Assembly (NCBI GenBank): GCA_964611895.1
Contig: CAZTDN010000008.1
Span: forward strand, 1 to 64,000
Source of the DNA: JAIEOG01 sp964611895
GTDB lineage: Bacteria; Bdellovibrionota; FAC87; UBA2466
Length of the DNA: 64,000 nucleotides
Direction of reading: 5' to 3'
Part shown: piece after piece, positions 17,454 to 25,927 of the stretch
How positions within the stretch are numbered: position 1 is the first letter of the stretch
Layout: each line of letters opens with the position of its first letter
Program-made: the position numbers and the translations under genes
The notes under the pieces: generated by a model
What the model was told of the DNA's origin: nothing
Seen by the model: only the letters and a program-made list of their open reading frames with translations
The model's database searches: none

Positions 17454-19135
17454 TGATTTGGAAAAATCGCCGCTCTGCGCGCCTTGGCACCTGAGCTCAC
17501 GTAGCGATAGTACGCCACGCCGATAAACGCGATCTGCGCCAGAGCGTAGATCGACACATAGCCAGTGCCACCAGCGCCAAACCCATAAGAATGCAACCCT
17601 GCACCCAACACAAAATTGACTCCGTACCAGGCCATCAAAACACCCAGAAACGACAACACGGCGGTTGCAGCAAAGCCGAACCCGCGCAACCACCCAGCAA
17701 AGCGCCCGTGGAGCACGGCCAAATAAAGCAACAAAGCTATCAGCGCCCAGACTTCCTTGGGGTCCCATCCCCAGAACCTACCCCAAGAATAATCTGCCCA
17801 GACACCCCCGAGGATTGTACCCGCTGCCAAAAGCACCACCCCGATTTGAATAGATCGGTACATGTACAAAGTTGCAAACTGAATGGACTCCGTTTTCTTT
17901 GGACGAAAGACGAACGTGCCCAACACCACATTCCCCAAGCACAGCGATAGGGCAAACGCCGCATAGCTCAATGTAATGGTCAGCACGTGGATTGTGAGCC
18001 AGAAGTTGCTTCTCAATACTGGCTCCAGCGGCTGTATGCTGGGATCCAAAACCGAAGGCAGCGTGTCAGCTAAAACTAGGGCAACAATGGAAAACACCGA
18101 TGCAGCAGCCGGAATCAAAGCCCGCCTGTAGGAAGCTCCAATAAAGAATGAGAAAAGCACGCAGCCCCAGCTCACCCAAATGACAGACTCGTACATATTG
18201 GTCACAGGCGGGCGCCCTGATATCAACATCCGCAAAACAAAACCAAGCGTGTGAATCGAAAAACCCAGAGCTAAAATGGCGGTTCCTACCCACTGCCAAA
18301 GTTTTACCGAAGTCACCAGGAATGCCGCCAACATTACAAACGCAATCAAATACGCCACCCATGCCCAACGAAACGGACGGAAGTGATTGTACAAGTATTC
18401 CCGTTTTAGCTCTGTAGCAGTGGGGTACCCTTGTTGTACCAACCCGGTAGCCAACGCCCCCGCCAATTCCACACTCGCTTTGTTCCATTGCTCACCACTC
18501 TGTTTGGAGAATGCCTCCACCATCTGAGAGATGGGGCGTCGGACTGTTTCCACTGTAGCAGCGTTGTAGGGCAAAGGTTCCGCGGGATCATTAAGAGAGG
18601 CCAAAGACAACCAAGGGTCCTGAGTTCCGGTGGGCGGCGGGAGGACATTAAAAACCTGACCCGTGACCATCGCTTCGACCAAACCTAGCTGATTGTGAAC
18701 ATCGAGAAACTTCTTATCTAATGGCGACAATCGATCACCCGATCGTTGTTTCTGCAAAGTCTCACGAATAGCGCTCTGCAGTTGAACGTTGTCCTTGAGT
18801 TCCTTGGGAGAAAAAAACTGCCTCCCCGCGTCTAAACCAGCCTTTTCTTTGAGTGGTCCATAGGCAACCCTCACAAAACGCTCGCTGGACCATTCAGTTT
18901 CGTAAGCCAACAACCAACCGAAAACGACTTCGACCGCGGACAAACCGTTCCACTGGGTTTTGCCTGTGATAAATTGCACGCTTTCGATCGCGAAGGTATC
19001 CAACGGCTTGAGCCTGCCTCGGTCCTGAATAGCGTAAAGAGAGACGGCCTCCCAATCAAACCCCTCACGTGCCTTCGGGCCTGCTTCAGCGACCGTTCCC
19101 CATAAGAGAACTAAACTCATCAGTGTCTTCATCAA
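17450..19135 (-). CDS. ccsA: Cytochrome c biogenesis protein CcsA (system II), long form
   Basis: Heme-handling half of the ResB-CcsA synthase that attaches heme to apocytochromes c outside the membrane. The C-terminal half is the CcsA domain with eight or so helices and the WWD signature YSWGRFWGWDPKEVWALIA; conserved His are in STHTLG-like and HVLTITLSY regions. The N-terminal 240 residues are an exported extension with a signal peptide and LYAIQDRGRLKPLDTFAIES, a form seen in other groups with fused or long CcsA. The start overlaps the resB stop (ATGA). It is the last gene of the mrp operon. Confidence 0.93.
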   Translation of the reverse strand: MMKTLMSLVLLWGTVAEAGPKAREGFDWEAVSLYAIQDRGRLKPLDTFAIESVQFITGKTQWNGLSAVEVVFGWLLAYETEWSSERFVRVAYGPLKEKAGLDAGRQFFSPKELKDNVQLQSAIRETLQKQRSGDRLSPLDKKFLDVHNQLGLVEAMVTGQVFNVLPPPTGTQDPWLSLASLNDPAEPLPYNAATVETVRRPISQMVEAFSKQSGEQWNKASVELAGALATGLVQQGYPTATELKREYLYNHFRPFRWAWVAYLIAFVMLAAFLVTSVKLWQWVGTAILALGFSIHTLGFVLRMLISGRPPVTNMYESVIWVSWGCVLFSFFIGASYRRALIPAAASVFSIVALVLADTLPSVLDPSIQPLEPVLRSNFWLTIHVLTITLSYAAFALSLCLGNVVLGTFVFRPKKTESIQFATLYMYRSIQIGVVLLAAGTILGGVWADYSWGRFWGWDPKEVWALIALLLYLAVLHGRFAGWLRGFGFAATAVLSFLGVLMAWYGVNFVLGAGLHSYGFGAGGTGYVSIYALAQIAFIGVAYYRYVSSGAKARRAAIFPNH

Positions 19136-20937
19136 CGTTTTCCTCCCACCAAGATGCTCCAGTAATGCGGGTTCATTAGGAACATCACCACAATCCCTAG
19201 CACCATGAGGATACTCCCCGCGTACTTAACCCAGCGGCCAGGATCGTAATTTACGCTGAAGACCGAGAGCGGTGGTTCACCTTCACGCATCTGATAACTC
19301 GCTTGATAGAATGTGTAACCTCCGTATTTCAGTGGTTCATTCATGCTAATGTGGGCCTCCGGCTCCTTCGTGTTGCCTGGGTCTTTTACAATGACATCAC
19401 TCTCGTAGGACGCCGCTTTGGTCGTACCGGGATCCGTTTGCATGGTGAACTTCTTCAGGTGAATCTGAAACGGTAATTTCAGGCGGTCTTTTTCAAACCG
19501 CAAATCTAAGATACGATCTCCCATAGAGACACCTACCGAAGCGCCTTCCGGAAGCCACCAATCTTCGGGGGAGAGCGCCCCATTGGCGAGCTCTCTTTTT
19601 ATATGTAAGGCCGAGCCAAAATTTTCCGCACCGACAATCTGATCCACGTACACAGGCAGGTCCTTCTGAATTGCGGCCGGCAACCACTTCTGCACCCGAA
19701 ACTGCAGATCCATCCAACCTGTTGCTACTGCTTTGCCAAGTTCCACTTTCCCCTGACTCAGTAGTTTTCCACCCTTTCCCTCGATGCGGTACAAGAGTTG
19801 TTGATCATTTTCGGCTTGAGCAAAGTGCAGCTTTCCGCGAAAACCGCCCGTGTCGTTGGGGGCTGGGGCGAACATTTTTAGGTCTACTCCAAAGGGCCTC
19901 ACCGTCTCTTGTCCGGCGGTATGCTGCTTTGAAAACTCCGGAAAGCGAGAAAAAAGTGTGTGCCGCTCCTCTTGACCTTCGGCGTTCTTGAGCCGCAGCT
20001 GCACACAGGGGTTGACCAGCTCGGCGCTGCGGTTCACCAGACGATTGTTTTCTACAACTGCGTAGGTAAAATATTTTTCGATATAAACTGAGTACCCAGT
20101 GGACGCCACGGGCACCCAAGCGTTAAGTGCAGTGCGTATGTCTACTCTATAGGTTTTGCCAGCGATTTGAACTTGAACGTACCCCTTGCTCAAAGCGGGC
20201 GGAGGAACAAGTGCTTTCCCCGACTGAAAACTCGCCAAATCCCGCGCATTCCAGACCTTGCGAAACGTCAGCAAGGCAGGGCCGAGATTAACCTCGTTGG
20301 GAACGTCGATATTTTTCGCCAAGAGCCACTCGCTGGTATCGAAACGGGAATTGAATAATTCCACCTGCAATGCTGGCACCCCAATGCCGGTAGAGGAAGG
20401 TTCTACTCCGCCTAGAACACGAGCTCGTGGAAAATATTCGTCTACAACGAGCTTTTCTCCTGTCGGCAGATCGACTTGGAGCAATCTCCCCTTTCGGGAA
20501 CGTGCGGAATCGATTATTGGGAACGATTGGCTCTTTCCAGCCTCCGCGTCCCCAAGAGTAAGCTGGTAATTGTTTAATACGACTTCGGAGTCTGATTGCC
20601 CCTCAACAACCGGCAAGTTTCCATCAACGCCAAAACGCAGCGTCAAAAACGAGCCAAACAGAATCACTAAAATTCCCGCGTGGGTAACGACAAAGCCTGT
20701 CTGGTGTGGCTTCCACGGAAACCGGGAGAGCGCCGCGCAAAATACATTTACCGCTAATACGACGAGCAGAGCATAGAACCAAAGCCGCCCATAGACGAGT
20801 GCGTGCGCACCACGCATCCCATAGAGCGACTCCGCCACTGTGGCGACCGCAAGGACAATGGCCAAAGTCAGGATGGTGATCACCGCCAATTGCAAGGAAG
20901 AGAAAAATCGGAACAGTGGGTAGGATTTCCATTTCAT
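19132..20937 (-). CDS. resB: Cytochrome c biogenesis protein ResB
   Basis: Partner of CcsA in system II cytochrome c maturation. The 601-residue protein has three N-terminal membrane helices (about 12-35, 50-72 and 84-104), a large periplasmic domain, and a last helix near residue 570-590. ResB-type segments include PWKPHQTGFVVTHAGILVIL and the late NEPLKYGGYTFYQASYQ, both typical. It overlaps ygfZ upstream by ATGA and ccsA downstream by ATGA, so synthesis of the two subunits is coupled. It should act at the outer face of the inner membrane, supplying the cytochromes used by the respiratory chain. Confidence 0.93.
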   Translation of the reverse strand: MKWKSYPLFRFFSSLQLAVITILTLAIVLAVATVAESLYGMRGAHALVYGRLWFYALLVVLAVNVFCAALSRFPWKPHQTGFVVTHAGILVILFGSFLTLRFGVDGNLPVVEGQSDSEVVLNNYQLTLGDAEAGKSQSFPIIDSARSRKGRLLQVDLPTGEKLVVDEYFPRARVLGGVEPSSTGIGVPALQVELFNSRFDTSEWLLAKNIDVPNEVNLGPALLTFRKVWNARDLASFQSGKALVPPPALSKGYVQVQIAGKTYRVDIRTALNAWVPVASTGYSVYIEKYFTYAVVENNRLVNRSAELVNPCVQLRLKNAEGQEERHTLFSRFPEFSKQHTAGQETVRPFGVDLKMFAPAPNDTGGFRGKLHFAQAENDQQLLYRIEGKGGKLLSQGKVELGKAVATGWMDLQFRVQKWLPAAIQKDLPVYVDQIVGAENFGSALHIKRELANGALSPEDWWLPEGASVGVSMGDRILDLRFEKDRLKLPFQIHLKKFTMQTDPGTTKAASYESDVIVKDPGNTKEPEAHISMNEPLKYGGYTFYQASYQMREGEPPLSVFSVNYDPGRWVKYAGSILMVLGIVVMFLMNPHYWSILVGGKR

Positions 20938-21767
20938 AAAAGTTCAATCTCCACTCCACCAGCTTGGAACTTAGTGTGGCCATCCCAAAAGTTCCTATAA
21001 ACAAAAGCCAACCCCCGAGCAAATCGATCCTTTTCTGGACTGGGGACGATCGATTGAAGCACTGCAGCTTTCTTACCCTCATGCACAAATTCAAGAGGAA
21101 GAACGCCCTGCAGGTACTCTCCGCGCACTTCGACCGGAAACAGTTTTCGATTCACTTGTCCATAGGTAAAAATCCGTTCAACCACCTCTTGCCCTGGGTA
21201 GCAGCCCTTATTGCGATCTACGGCTTTTTCCAAACCGGCTTCCAGAACCATTACCGTGGAATCAATTTCGACCCCCACCCGTGCAAATCCCACAGACACC
21301 AGGTAGTAGTTTAACCACTGCTCGGTAAAATGCCCCTCTGGCGCGGGCACCTCCTGCATTGGCACGTGACACCACGAAACCGCTCGAGAAAACGGGTCAT
21401 TCCACTCCAAGCCGGGCACTGAAACAACCCCACTCCGTGCAAAAAGCCTCCAATCTGTAGAGACATCTTTGAACTCTAAATTCTCAGCAAAATGGTATCG
21501 CTCCAAATGCTCCAAAGCCGCTGCCGCGTTGCCCTGCGGGACGCAAAAATAAAACCCGTCAGAATGGGCTCGAAAAAAACCCAAAGCCACCACACCCGAT
21601 CGTGCAGTCAAGAACGCCCCGAGACGGACGGCGCTTGGATCCCAGTTTTTAAAGCTTAGGGTTGTCAGCCGATTGAGAAAATCCGCTGCGTCCGGCCCTT
21701 GAATAGAAAGCGTGGCCCAATCCAATCCCAATCGTCCAGCAGGAAGACTCAGCGCGCTTTCTTGCAT
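20934..21767 (-). CDS. ygfZ: Folate-binding YgfZ-family protein
   Basis: YgfZ/IBA57-type protein that supports assembly or repair of some Fe-S enzymes using tetrahydrofolate. The diagnostic K-G-C-Y-x-G-Q-E motif is present (NKGCYPGQEVVER), and the N-terminal GPDAADFLNRLTT matches the aminomethyltransferase-like fold. The ATG at 21767 is chosen; a GTG three codons upstream is possible. Both starts lie inside the end of the DUF971 gene. The stop overlaps resB (ATGA). Placement between mrp and cytochrome c genes links Fe-S and heme protein maturation. Confidence 0.9.
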   Translation of the reverse strand: MQESALSLPAGRLGLDWATLSIQGPDAADFLNRLTTLSFKNWDPSAVRLGAFLTARSGVVALGFFRAHSDGFYFCVPQGNAAAALEHLERYHFAENLEFKDVSTDWRLFARSGVVSVPGLEWNDPFSRAVSWCHVPMQEVPAPEGHFTEQWLNYYLVSVGFARVGVEIDSTVMVLEAGLEKAVDRNKGCYPGQEVVERIFTYGQVNRKLFPVEVRGEYLQGVLPLEFVHEGKKAAVLQSIVPSPEKDRFARGLAFVYRNFWDGHTKFQAGGVEIELL

Positions 21768-22069
21768 GAGGGGCACTCACAGGTCTTGCGGAGCGAGTCG
21801 AAAGTATAAAAACCCGTGTCATGCCCATCCGACCAAACAAATCGCAGGGCATACCGCCCTACAGATTCAATGCGCTTAGGTCTAATGTCTGCTGGAACCT
21901 TCTCGTCGTCCAAAATTTTTTCGCGCGTCCATTCATCCACGCAATGAGCGCATCGGCAATTCAGGCGCAAGCTGCGCACCCGATAAAAAGAACAGTGCCC
22001 ATCGCTCCACACTATACCGAGATTGGACGGGCTAAGCTGCTTGAGTTCAACGGGAACGACGTCTGCCAT
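21749..22069 (-). CDS. DUF971 family protein
   Basis: A 106-residue protein with the DUF971 / gamma-butyrobetaine hydroxylase N-terminal-like fold. Marks are IVWSDGHCSFYRVRSLRLNCRCAHC and the repeated RFVWSDGHDTGFYTFDSLR. The C-terminal CECPSCKK adds a possible metal site. The family commonly sits next to Mrp/ApbC ATPases and is thought to help Fe-S metabolism. The start is the ATG in TAATG shared with the mrp stop, with a GGAG site 8 bases before it. It overlaps ygfZ. Exact role unknown. Confidence 0.87.
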   Translation of the reverse strand: MADVVPVELKQLSPSNLGIVWSDGHCSFYRVRSLRLNCRCAHCVDEWTREKILDDEKVPADIRPKRIESVGRYALRFVWSDGHDTGFYTFDSLRKTCECPSCKKAR

Positions 22070-22863
22070 TATTGCCACTCCAAGTTGAGCGATTGAAAAT
22101 GATTTCCCGCGCCGACTTGTAAGCTATCCAAGCGCGATACCACCTGATCGGCAATTTGGGAAAACTCCACAGCGGCAGGGGAGGATGGCTCGACCTGAAT
22201 AATAGGCCGCCCCTTATCCCCACTCACAACGATAGAAGACTGCAAAGGCACGGAGCCCAAAAAGGGAACTTGAAACTGGTCCGCCAAGACCCTCCCTCCG
22301 CCAGCGCCAAATACCTCTCCCGACATATTTTCGACGACGCCTAAAATCGGCACTTTGACGTTCTGGAACATCATCAAACCTTTGCGAGCGTCAGCCAAAC
22401 TCACTGCTTGGGGAGTTGTAACGATAATGGCACCGGATAACGGCGCATTTTGGCTGATAGTCAGCTGCGCATCACCGGTTCCTGGGGGCATATCAATAAA
22501 TAAATAGTCCAACTCTCCCCAATCTACCTGGGTCAGAAACTGAGTCAGCGCTCCGTGTACCATGGGGCCTCGCCAAACCACCGGTTGATCGTCTGGGATC
22601 AAAAAACCCATCGACATGACCTTCACACCGTCTTTGACCAGAGGAGTAACATGTGTCTCGGTAGCATCCGGTTTTTGATCTAACCCGACCATCAAAGGAA
22701 GGCTTGGCCCATAAATATCGGCGTCGAGAAGCCCGACTTTATGCCCAAGCTTAGCCAACGCAAACGCGAGGTTGGTGGTAACTGTGCTCTTGCCCACCCC
22801 GCCTTTGCCGCTGGCGACAGCAATTAAGTTGCGAACGGAGGGCATGGCGATTCGTTGTGACAT
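22069..22863 (-). CDS. mrp: Mrp/NBP35 family Fe-S carrier ATPase
   Basis: P-loop ATPase that binds and transfers Fe-S clusters (ApbC/Mrp family). The deviant Walker A is VASGKGGVGKSTVTTNLA, followed by LLDADIYGPSLPLM and the DMPPGTGDAQLTISQ switch region. At 264 residues it lacks the N-terminal MIP18 domain of long Mrp proteins. The usual C-x-x-C near the C-terminus is not seen, so cluster binding may differ; this should be checked by alignment. It is the first gene of the mrp - DUF971 - ygfZ - resB - ccsA operon. Confidence 0.9.
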   Translation of the reverse strand: MSQRIAMPSVRNLIAVASGKGGVGKSTVTTNLAFALAKLGHKVGLLDADIYGPSLPLMVGLDQKPDATETHVTPLVKDGVKVMSMGFLIPDDQPVVWRGPMVHGALTQFLTQVDWGELDYLFIDMPPGTGDAQLTISQNAPLSGAIIVTTPQAVSLADARKGLMMFQNVKVPILGVVENMSGEVFGAGGGRVLADQFQVPFLGSVPLQSSIVVSGDKGRPIIQVEPSSPAAVEFSQIADQVVSRLDSLQVGAGNHFQSLNLEWQ

Positions 22864-22974
22864 AAGTACCTCAGTTAGAAAGTCCTACATTTCTAGCCCT
22901 AATGTAACCAAAAGGCAAAAAAAGCGCCGGAGAGTTCCCTTGCAAAGTCGAGTCAGCGCACGCTAAAAACACGC

Positions 22975-24219
22975 ATGGGTCCATCGACGAGAATGTCTCG
23001 GCCGCGCACGCCGCCTTGGAGCGACTGGGGGTATTACCTGCTCTGCCTCGAGGCTTTGACGGCCCTGGTTTTCGTTACCTTTCGCCCCACTGCTTGGCAC
23101 TACGTCATATTCTCCGAGCCCGGGCCTTTTCTATGGAATGGGGGCAACCCTTACGGACACACTTTTTCCTATGGAACTACGGGTTATTTTTATTCACCCG
23201 CCTGCGCCATGCTTTTCTTCTCCTGGTTTGCGTGGATGCCCGAGCGCATTGGCCAATTTGTGTACTTGCTCGTCTCACTCAGCATTCTCTTCCTGGGCAC
23301 CCGTGCGTTCTTGCAAGCATTGCTCACGTCGCTGGGGTGGGATTTTTGGAAAAGTCGGTACCGAAACTGGGTTTGTCTCTTAGTGAGCTCTGAGTTGATC
23401 GGATCCATCCTAACCACCAAGCTGGAGCTGCTGATGGTTGGAGTCACGCTGTACGCGTTTTCTCTTTTGCTCACCGGGCGACGCCCACTGCTCGCGGGGT
23501 TGTGCATGGGTCTACTGCTCAACTGGAAATTTCAGCCACTTCCTATTATTGGCCTCGTTACTCTCGGCCTGGGCTTTATAAACCGGAAAACAGCGATCCG
23601 GTTTGCGCTGGGCGTAGTGGCAGTGGTCATATTGTTAATGCCGCTTCCTTTCCCGTTTCAGTCTTGGGATGCGACGATCAAAATTCACTCCGCATGGAAA
23701 GAGTCGCTTAGCGCGTTCATCGAGCGTGACTGGCTCGCATTTCATCATCTTTTCACTTTCTTGAACCACGGACTCGGAATTGAGGTTCCCTACCGAATCG
23801 CACAAGGGATCAGCGCCGGGGCTGGCCTTGCTCTCGCCGCGGGACTTGCAGTGTGGCTCCAAGGAGTCCCCAGAGCAGACAAAGCGCGTCTGCAGAAAAT
23901 ACTCCTGATTGCGCTGACAATGGGCTGCGGCTTTATTGTCTGCCTTTCGCCGCTGAGCCAGTCCAATGCTTATATCTGGTACGCGCCCATGGTGCTGGTT
24001 TTTGCTTGGGCCGCAGAACGAACCGGCGCGAGACCTGGTTGGGTAGGGCTGGTGTTGGGGATGACTTTTATCTTGGTGTCGATCCTCTATTCAGACCTTT
24101 GCCCCAGACCCTTGTACAAACTCGTCTTCGCCAAAGGCATCAAACCCGTGGGAGCGTTGTTTCTGCTTCTGTCGACGCTATCCTTACTAAAGAGATTACG
24201 TTCTAGCGACGTCGGTTGA
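22975..24219 (+). CDS. Glycosyltransferase family 87 (DUF2029) membrane protein
   Basis: A polytopic inner-membrane protein of 414 residues with about ten hydrophobic segments. The GT87 pattern is visible as NGGNPYGHTF and YGTTGYFYSPACAMLFFSW in the first periplasmic loop. Such GT-C enzymes move mannose or similar sugars from polyprenyl-phosphate donors to lipids on the outer face of the membrane. The start ATG at 22975 (or 22993) cannot be settled. The last 17 bases overlap the 3' end of the convergent kinase gene. Donor and acceptor are unknown. Confidence 0.8.
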   Translation: MGPSTRMSRPRTPPWSDWGYYLLCLEALTALVFVTFRPTAWHYVIFSEPGPFLWNGGNPYGHTFSYGTTGYFYSPACAMLFFSWFAWMPERIGQFVYLLVSLSILFLGTRAFLQALLTSLGWDFWKSRYRNWVCLLVSSELIGSILTTKLELLMVGVTLYAFSLLLTGRRPLLAGLCMGLLLNWKFQPLPIIGLVTLGLGFINRKTAIRFALGVVAVVILLMPLPFPFQSWDATIKIHSAWKESLSAFIERDWLAFHHLFTFLNHGLGIEVPYRIAQGISAGAGLALAAGLAVWLQGVPRADKARLQKILLIALTMGCGFIVCLSPLSQSNAYIWYAPMVLVFAWAAERTGARPGWVGLVLGMTFILVSILYSDLCPRPLYKLVFAKGIKPVGALFLLLSTLSLLKRLRSSDVG

Positions 24220-25330
24220 GGGAATTAGGAGTTCGGCCGGACTTTTTGTATAGAGCATCCACAGCGGCCTGCTGATCCCGCTGGTGCTGCTCCCCCACGG
24301 AGAATCCCAGAGTGTACATTCCCCAAAGAGACGCTCCAATGCCCACTGCGATGGCCCAGGGGATCCATTTGGCGGGAGCACGCAAAGGTTTGAGCTCCTG
24401 CAGTGCTATTTTAGACTCCAAAAGCACTTCCTCGTCGAGAAAGCGCAGAATCAGTTCTTCTGGGCGGCTGCTGTAAGTAGGCCCCAGAAATTTTTCCAAC
24501 TCAGCAATGAGCTCGCGAACCCCCTCGTAGCGAGCATCGGGATCTTGTTTGAGGCACCGAGTGACAATGCGATCCAGAACCACCGGTATTTTGGCGTTCA
24601 TCTTCCGAGCCGGAACGTATTTTGCTTCTCGAATGCTTTGAAAAACCGTCCCTCCCCCTTCTGCTTTGAATGGGCGACTTCCCGTCAGCATTTCGTAAAA
24701 ACTGATCCCCAGTAAAAAGAGATCCGACTGGGGGGTGATTACATCGCCCAGGACTTGTTCGGGAGAGAGATAGCTTGGGGAACCCACCATCATCCCAGGC
24801 CGGGTCAGCGAAGTGTCTTCTACTTGGAGAGCAATTCCAAAATCCATCAGCTTGACGCCCCCTCGGGACGTTAGACGAATGTTGGATGGCTTGATGTCGC
24901 GATGAATAAGCCCATTGGCATGAATGTGGTAGAGCCCACGCGCGATACCCAACGCGATCGCAGCTGCTACCTCGGGGGGTAAAGCGCCCAGCTTTTCGAT
25001 TGCGGTGGAAAGATCGATTCCTTCAATGTGCTCCATTAGGATATAGGCTTCGCCGGGAGCCTCGATGAAATCGTACACATGGGCAATGTTCTGATGCAGA
25101 ACACTCGCCAAGGCGCGCGCCTCTCTGCGAAAACGTTCGATGGCATCTTCGTTTCTCAGCAAATCCTCTTTGAGTCGTTTGATCACGACAAAGCGACCGA
25201 GCGCCGGTTGAAAAGCGCGGAACACGTAGGCCATTCCACCCGTAGCAATAAGCTGCACTTGCTCCAATTGGCTGCGTAGTGCACTCGAGTTTAAGTCGGG
25301 TGCCTGTGGAGGTGGTGAATTCTGGTTCAT
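24203..25330 (-). CDS. Membrane-anchored serine/threonine protein kinase
   Basis: Hanks-type kinase of 375 residues. Seen in order: Gly-rich loop IATGGMAYVFRA, lysine in VVIKRL, catalytic loop HRDIKPSNI, the MDFGIAL metal site and PSYLSPEQV. One membrane helix (about residues 325-345) follows near the C-terminus, leaving only a short basic tail, so no large outside sensor domain exists. The kinase should face the cytoplasm. Because the nearby FHA-GGDEF protein would read phosphothreonine, this kinase is a possible partner, but they are 20 kb apart and this is only inference. Upstream lies a small membrane protein and a terminator. Confidence 0.92.
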   Translation of the reverse strand: MNQNSPPPQAPDLNSSALRSQLEQVQLIATGGMAYVFRAFQPALGRFVVIKRLKEDLLRNEDAIERFRREARALASVLHQNIAHVYDFIEAPGEAYILMEHIEGIDLSTAIEKLGALPPEVAAAIALGIARGLYHIHANGLIHRDIKPSNIRLTSRGGVKLMDFGIALQVEDTSLTRPGMMVGSPSYLSPEQVLGDVITPQSDLFLLGISFYEMLTGSRPFKAEGGGTVFQSIREAKYVPARKMNAKIPVVLDRIVTRCLKQDPDARYEGVRELIAELEKFLGPTYSSRPEELILRFLDEEVLLESKIALQELKPLRAPAKWIPWAIAVGIGASLWGMYTLGFSVGEQHQRDQQAAVDALYKKSGRTPNSLNRRR

Positions 25331-25375
25331 AGGGAAAAGCCGTTCTCTTCACTATCGGCAGAATAGACAAAAAAG

Positions 25376-25413
25376 AAAAACGGCTTAATGCCGCAAGGCA
25401 TCAAGCCGTTTTT
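25376..25413 (-). terminator. Strong Rho-independent terminator
   Basis: A 17-bp stem with one mismatch closes a 4-base loop (25393-25396). On the minus strand it is followed by TTTTTCTTTTTT. It lies about 45 bases upstream of the kinase start, so it insulates the kinase gene from the small-protein transcript. Confidence 0.85.
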
Positions 25414-25514
25414 CAAAAACCTCGCCGCCTTCCGAAGAAAGCGACGGGTGAGAGAGGAGTAGTGTAACCGCACCAGCCACCCATGTAGCTGGTACGACTG
25501 CTGCCCTAAGCAGT
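25376..25514 (-). ncRNA. Candidate structured RNA (or structured 3' UTR)
   Basis: On the minus strand four stems follow one another: a 6-bp stem (25497-25502/25509-25514), a directly abutting 9-bp stem (25469-25477/25488-25496), a 10-bp stem with a UUCG tetraloop (25423-25432/25437-25446), and a 17-bp terminator stem. The region starts three bases after the stop codon of the small membrane protein gene and ends in a T-tract. It could be a free RNA or the 3' UTR of that gene. It does not match SRP, tmRNA or RNase P in any way I can see. Confidence 0.5.
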
Positions 25515-25517
25515 TCT

Positions 25518-25721
25518 TTATCTCGGAAGCTTGCGCCCCAAGAAGCTCGAAGCGTCCTGCGCTACTCCTCGTGCGCCCGACGAAAGCTGTCCCCCTGGCC
25601 CCGACCGGCTCTTTTGGAGCGGTCCGAAGACAAACAATGCGCCTAGAGTGACCAACACAGCTGAGCGGTAGATCGAAGCGATCATTCGACGCATCTGGCG
25701 ATCATCTAAGTTTCTAAACAT
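25518..25721 (-). CDS. Small single-span membrane protein
   Basis: A 67-residue protein with a basic N-terminus (MFRNLDDRQMRRM), one hydrophobic segment (about residues 17-33) and a Gly/Ser-rich basic tail. The start is supported by a GAGG site five bases upstream, which is preceded by a 7-bp hairpin in the leader. The stop is followed at once by the structured RNA and terminator. The gene is isolated, with about 600 bases between its two larger neighbours. No homology is recognised. It could also be only the leader part of the RNA gene, but the ribosome site argues for translation. Confidence 0.6.
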   Translation of the reverse strand: MFRNLDDRQMRRMIASIYRSAVLVTLGALFVFGPLQKSRSGPGGQLSSGARGVAQDASSFLGRKLPR

Positions 25722-25732
25722 AAAACCTCAGT

Positions 25733-25753
25733 GCGGTGGGCTCTCACCACCGC
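25733..25753 (-). promoter_or_regulatory. Leader hairpin before the small membrane protein
   Basis: A perfect 7-bp stem (GCGGTGG and CCACCGC) with a 7-base loop lies just upstream of the GAGG ribosome site of the 67-residue protein. It leaves the ribosome site single-stranded but sits against it, so it may affect initiation. Confidence 0.45.
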
Positions 25754-25864
25754 AGGGGACACCTATTGCAACCTGTGCCAGTATTCATGTAGTACACGCC
25801 TACCCACCCACAAACCCATGATTTCAAACAGGAAAATCTCCTGATTTTCGAGGTTTTTTGAAAA

Positions 25865-25898
25865 GTCTAAGTTTTAGACAACTGTCAAATTGTTAGAC
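25865..25898 (+). promoter_or_regulatory. Tandem operator-like repeats GTCwAA-N3-TTAGAC
   Basis: Two 15-base elements lie 19 bases apart, start to start. The first (25865-25879) is a perfect inverted repeat GTCTAA-N3-TTAGAC. The second (25884-25898) is GTCAAA-N3-TTAGAC with a less perfect left arm. The right arm of the second element coincides with the predicted -35 box. This arrangement is typical of binding by a dimeric regulator on one face of the DNA. No regulator gene is adjacent. Confidence 0.55.
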
Positions 25899-25921
25899 AC
25901 AGCGACAATGCGCGGTACCAT
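25893..25921 (+). promoter_or_regulatory. Promoter of the CgeB-like glycosyltransferase gene (leaderless)
   Basis: TTAGAC (25893-25898) and TACCAT (25916-25921) are 17 bases apart. The ATG at 25928 lies six bases beyond the -10 box and there is no Shine-Dalgarno sequence, so the transcript would begin at or next to the start codon. The -35 overlaps the second operator-like repeat. Confidence 0.5.
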
Positions 25922-25927
25922 TATTGG

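Noticed and set aside
22975..24219. Integral membrane protein read as an ArnT-type transferase
   Set aside because: The NPYG and FYSPACA pattern fits GT87 (DUF2029) better than ArnT, which is longer and has a different first loop.
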